A stretch of 64,000 nt of DNA from Chitinispirillaceae bacterium (GTDB lineage Bacteria > Fibrobacterota > Chitinivibrionia > Chitinivibrionales > Chitinispirillaceae), in the NCBI GenBank assembly GCA_016932075.1, contig JAFGDP010000083.1, positions 34,566-98,565 on the forward strand, given 5' to 3'. The stretch's first letter is position 1. Each line of letters starts with the position of its first letter. Below are positions 61,200 through 64,000 of this stretch, one piece after another. The notes beneath the pieces were generated by a model. It was not told the DNA's origin. It saw nothing but the letters and a program-made list of their open reading frames with translations, and did not search any database. The position numbers were made by a program, and so were the translations under genes.

Positions 61200-62984
61200 T
61201 CACGAGTCCCCGATTTCCTTTCCAGGCCGCCCGAATGAAAGAGCTTTTTGCAGGGCCTCCGACAGCATGGGAATGGTGAACGGCTTGGCGACAAAACCGA
61301 GCGCGCCCTGGTCCTGCATGTTACGAAACTCGTCATTGATCACATACCCGGAAACGGCAAGGACACGGACCTGTGGATTGATTTTTTTGAGCTCTCTGAA
61401 ACAATCGTACCCGCCCATCCGCGGCATGATCATGTCCAGGATCACGAGGTCGATCTCTTTAGAGTGAGCGCGGTAATAGTCGAGGGCCTCGATGCCGTCG
61501 CTGCAGGTCGTGATCGCATACCCGAGTTCCTGGACCATGTCGGTTACCATGGCACGGATGCCTTCCTCATCATCCGCTAGAAGGATCGTCCCCTTGCCAT
61601 GGAAAATGAGATCGGCAGCGACGTCGTCCCGGTGCGTACCGGCAGCGGTCAGGGGCAGAATAATGGTGACGCAGGTGCCTTTGCCGGGTACGCTCTCAAG
61701 CTCAATGTATCCGTTGTGGCTTTTAACCGTTCCGTACACGCTTGAAAGGCCGAGGCCCGTGCCTTTGCCTTTTTCCTTGGTCGTGAAAAACGGGTCAAAC
61801 GCCTGACCCAGTGTTGCAGGGTCCATGCCGCAACCGGTGTCGCGCAGGGTGAGCCTGATATAGGTGCCTGGCGCGACGGCATGTTTTTTTTGCACGGGGG
61901 ACCCTTCGAGCACCTTCTCTCTTGTGGTCTGAAACGTCAGTTCGCCGCCATCCGGCATGGCATCCTGGGCATTGATGACCAGATTGGTCAGGGCGTTCTG
62001 GAGCTGGTTGCGTTCCCCCATGACAAACGCTGTGGTGGTGGTGAACTCCTTTTTAACGGCAATATTTTTGTTTATGGTATGTCTGCAGATTTCAATCACA
62101 TCATCGATCACCTGATAGAAATCGATCTGTTCCATCCGTATTTTTCCCTTTCGGGAATACGCAAGGAGCTTGGACGTCAGATCAGCACCGCGCTTTGCGG
62201 AGGCAGAGATTGAACACGCGTAGTTGCCGAGTTTTTGTTCCCGCAGCCCGTAATTTTTCTGAATCAGGTCGGCATACCCCGAAATGATCCCGAGGATATT
62301 GTTGAAATCATGGGCAATGCCGCCTGCCAGGCGACCGATCGCTTCCATTTTCTGGGCCTGAAACAGCTGGTCCCTGGTGTCGCGCAGTTCGTTGAGCGCC
62401 TTTTCAAGCGCCACTGTTTTTTTTGCCGTTTCCTTCTGCATGACAGATTTGAGAAAATCAAAATATGAGGCAAAAAGCCATACCACCGCAAACGAAACCA
62501 GGTACACGGCTTTTTTATCATTGTCATAGAGGTGATGTGCCGGGGTCAAGGGGAGCAGAAAACCCGCGACGACAATCGTACAATAGATGCTTATCAATGC
62601 ATTGCCGAGTTTGCGGTTCATCTGGAACAGCATGAGGGGGGGCAGGGTATAGGACCAGAACAATCCGGTCTCGTTGAAACCGGTACTCAGGGTGAGATAG
62701 CTGAAAAAAGCCAGGACCACTATCATGGCGATGAAACGCGGCGCAAAGAGCTTCTGGGAGATCATGTGCCACAGCAGAATCACGCCGAGCATCGCCACAA
62801 TAGTAAGATCAACGATTGCGATCAACCATTCTCCCTGCACCGCGCGGACAATTACAAAAAGAAGCGGGATCACCATTCCTATGACCATGATGATCCTGAA
62901 AAGGATTGCCTGGGCGTGCAGTTCTATAGCGGCAGGATCATGACGGTTGCTGGATGCGACGATCGTTGAAATAGTATTAAGCAT
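61200..62984 (-). CDS. Hybrid sensor histidine kinase (membrane, HisKA, HATPase, REC)
   Basis: A 594-residue kinase with five or six membrane helices in residues 28-175 and no PAS domain. A short coiled coil leads to the H-box [12 protein letters not shown] (His near 225). The ATPase domain has LTNLVINAQDAM (N box), DTGCGM (G1) and [18 protein letters not shown] (F and G2). The C-terminal receiver has ADDEEG, the phospho-acceptor in LVILDMIMPRMGG near 516 and VAKPFTI. It has the same domain class as the kinase at 24 kb, and the H-box and F-box sequences are close, so the two are probably paralogues. The repeat lipoprotein and barrel genes follow on the same strand. Confidence 0.93.
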   Translation of the reverse strand: MLNTISTIVASSNRHDPAAIELHAQAILFRIIMVIGMVIPLLFVIVRAVQGEWLIAIVDLTIVAMLGVILLWHMISQKLFAPRFIAMIVVLAFFSYLTLSTGFNETGLFWSYTLPPLMLFQMNRKLGNALISIYCTIVVAGFLLPLTPAHHLYDNDKKAVYLVSFAVVWLFASYFDFLKSVMQKETAKKTVALEKALNELRDTRDQLFQAQKMEAIGRLAGGIAHDFNNILGIISGYADLIQKNYGLREQKLGNYACSISASAKRGADLTSKLLAYSRKGKIRMEQIDFYQVIDDVIEICRHTINKNIAVKKEFTTTTAFVMGERNQLQNALTNLVINAQDAMPDGGELTFQTTREKVLEGSPVQKKHAVAPGTYIRLTLRDTGCGMDPATLGQAFDPFFTTKEKGKGTGLGLSSVYGTVKSHNGYIELESVPGKGTCVTIILPLTAAGTHRDDVAADLIFHGKGTILLADDEEGIRAMVTDMVQELGYAITTCSDGIEALDYYRAHSKEIDLVILDMIMPRMGGYDCFRELKKINPQVRVLAVSGYVINDEFRNMQDQGALGFVAKPFTIPMLSEALQKALSFGRPGKEIGDS

Positions 62985-63041
62985 TTTTCATAAGGGCGAA
63001 ACAGCGCCATCTCCGGGACCGGGACCGTGATTTTCCTATAA

Positions 63042-63070
63042 ATGATACAACGGTGGTACCGATTGTTCAA
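63042..63070 (-). promoter_or_regulatory. Promoter of the hybrid kinase gene
   Basis: On the minus strand TTGAAC (63070-63065), 17 bases, then TATCAT (63047-63042), about 60 bases before the ATG. Confidence 0.5.
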
Positions 63071-63211
63071 TATGAGGGGTTCGCGCGCCGTTTCGTAATC
63101 GTGTTTCAGAGCACAGCGCGGTCGTCAGTGCATTTCCGATAGGGGTGATCATGAGCAGCGGTCATGTGCGCTCTCTACCCGTATTGCCGAGGAAAGACGG
63201 TAATCCGCCGG

Positions 63212-64000
63212 TTAGTATCGTTTCCGTTTCCGCGCAACCATTCCCGCGACCTTCATGGGCAGGCCGAACAGCCGGATGAAGCCGACAGCGTCCTTCTGGT
63301 CATAGAGCTCGGTGTCGGTAAATGAGGCCAGATCTTCAATATAGAGCGACTTGTCAGCACGCGAACCGGCGGGGATCACGTTTCCCTTGTACAGCTTGAG
63401 CCGCACGGTTCCGGTGACGTTCTGCTGGGTGACGTCCACGAACGCGTCGAGCGCCTGCCGCAGGGTCGAAAACCATTGCCCGTAATAGACGAGCTCGGCA
63501 TACCGTATGGCAAGCGTCTCCTTCTGGTGCAGGGTCTCCCGGTCTAAAACGAGCCGTTCGAGCTCACGGTGCGCGGCATGGAGAAGGGTGCCGCCCGGTG
63601 TCTCATACACGCCCCGCGACTTGATGCCCACGAGCCGGTTTTCAACCATGTCAACATGGCCGATACCGTGCTTCGCGCCGATCCTGTTGAGCGCGGCAAG
63701 AAGCCGGACCGGAGGGAGCGGCCTTCCGTTCACCGCGACCGGCACTCCTTTGACAAAGGTTATTTTCACGTATTCGGCCCTGCCCGGCGCCTTTTCAACG
63801 GTGCTGGTGAGCGTATACACGTCGTCCGGCGGTTCGCTGGCCGGATCTTCAAGCACGCCGCCTTCGTGGCTGATGTGCCAGATGTTCCGGTCTTCGGAAT
63901 AGATCCGCTTCTTTGACTGGGCAATCGGTATGTTGTGTTTTCTGGCGTACGCAATGCACGCTTCCCGCGACCGCATGGTCCAGAGCGGGTCTTTCCACGG
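63212..64000 (-). CDS. argG: Argininosuccinate synthase, C-terminal part (runs off the right edge)
   Basis: The frame is open through the right edge; about 262 codons are visible. ArgG joins citrulline and aspartate using ATP in arginine synthesis. Upstream of the in-frame Met at 63976, codons give PWKDPLWT, which matches the family's APWR-W segment, so that Met is internal. Visible motifs are REACIAYARKHNIPIAQSKK, SEDRNIWHISHEGGVLEDP, ENRLVGIKSRGVYETPGGTLL (the substrate-binding region) and SRADKSLYIEDLASF. The C-terminus ends in a basic tail. The N-terminal ATP-binding AYSGGLDT part lies outside the window. Confidence 0.95.
   Translation of the reverse strand, partial: PWKDPLWTMRSREACIAYARKHNIPIAQSKKRIYSEDRNIWHISHEGGVLEDPASEPPDDVYTLTSTVEKAPGRAEYVKITFVKGVPVAVNGRPLPPVRLLAALNRIGAKHGIGHVDMVENRLVGIKSRGVYETPGGTLLHAAHRELERLVLDRETLHQKETLAIRYAELVYYGQWFSTLRQALDAFVDVTQQNVTGTVRLKLYKGNVIPAGSRADKSLYIEDLASFTDTELYDQKDAVGFIRLFGLPMKVAGMVARKRKRY

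Noticed and set aside
1..64000. Search by eye for transposases, integrases, att sites, rRNA and plasmid or phage genes
   Set aside because: None found. The three tRNA genes have no adjacent integrase or direct repeats that would mark an island.

Overview
The window reads as a chromosomal segment of an anaerobic or microaerophilic, Gram-negative, polysaccharide-using bacterium. The signs are a full-length pyruvate:ferredoxin oxidoreductase, many lipoproteins and outer-membrane barrels, and several glycoside hydrolases. A surface protein ending in a FlgD-like Ig domain, tandem PPC and Kre9-like repeats, and a divergent helix-hairpin-helix outer-membrane protein resemble proteins of the FCB superphylum (Fibrobacterota, Chitinispirillia and relatives). 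That placement is inference; no rRNA or other phylogenetic marker is present in full. GC content is moderately high by eye. I saw no insertion sequence, integrase, prophage or CRISPR array.

Left part (1-24 kb). The left edge holds the first codons of a probable thrS and a tRNA-Val. Then follow, all on the minus strand, a secreted von Willebrand A protein, nifJ, and an operon of acyltransferase, GT2 glycosyltransferase, pcm and dedA. A small lipoprotein (plus), tRNA-Pro and queH (minus) come next, and then a Wzi-like outer-membrane protein (plus). Another minus-strand series runs patatin-POTRA-barrel protein, kinase stub, lipoprotein, hisI, alr and a membrane-anchored TPR protein. A divergent outer-membrane protein and a plus-strand pair (helix-hairpin-helix barrel protein plus a ComEC-like metallo-beta-lactamase lipoprotein) close this part.

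Middle part (24-49 kb). This holds a hybrid sensor kinase, a secreted GH2 enzyme, smc, a GH43 lipoprotein, and a translationally coupled ATP-grasp ligase / zinc metallopeptidase pair. A SAP-domain miniprotein, an EF-G paralogue with altered GTPase motifs, mtnA with a cold-shock protein, and an apparently cytoplasmic GH20 hexosaminidase follow. Then come a single-domain response regulator with a Nudix hydrolase, purD-purE-tsaC, an HD-GYP protein, a small acidic protein and tRNA-Leu.

Right part (49-64 kb). A compact plus-strand operon encodes a GT4 glycosyltransferase fused to an alpha/alpha-barrel domain, a second GT4 enzyme and two different GH130 proteins, and it ends at a strong terminator. 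It looks like one module for making and phosphorolysing a mannose-containing glycan and is the most interesting system here. On the minus strand follow a FadL/PorV-like barrel, a 1496-residue repeat lipoprotein, a hybrid histidine kinase, and argG running off the right edge.

Most recurrent themes are envelope building, two-component and HD-GYP signalling, and glycan turnover, mixed with housekeeping genes. Several gene starts were moved from the longest open frame to starts with a better ribosome-binding site. One 54-codon gene that is easy to miss was found opposite the cold-shock gene.
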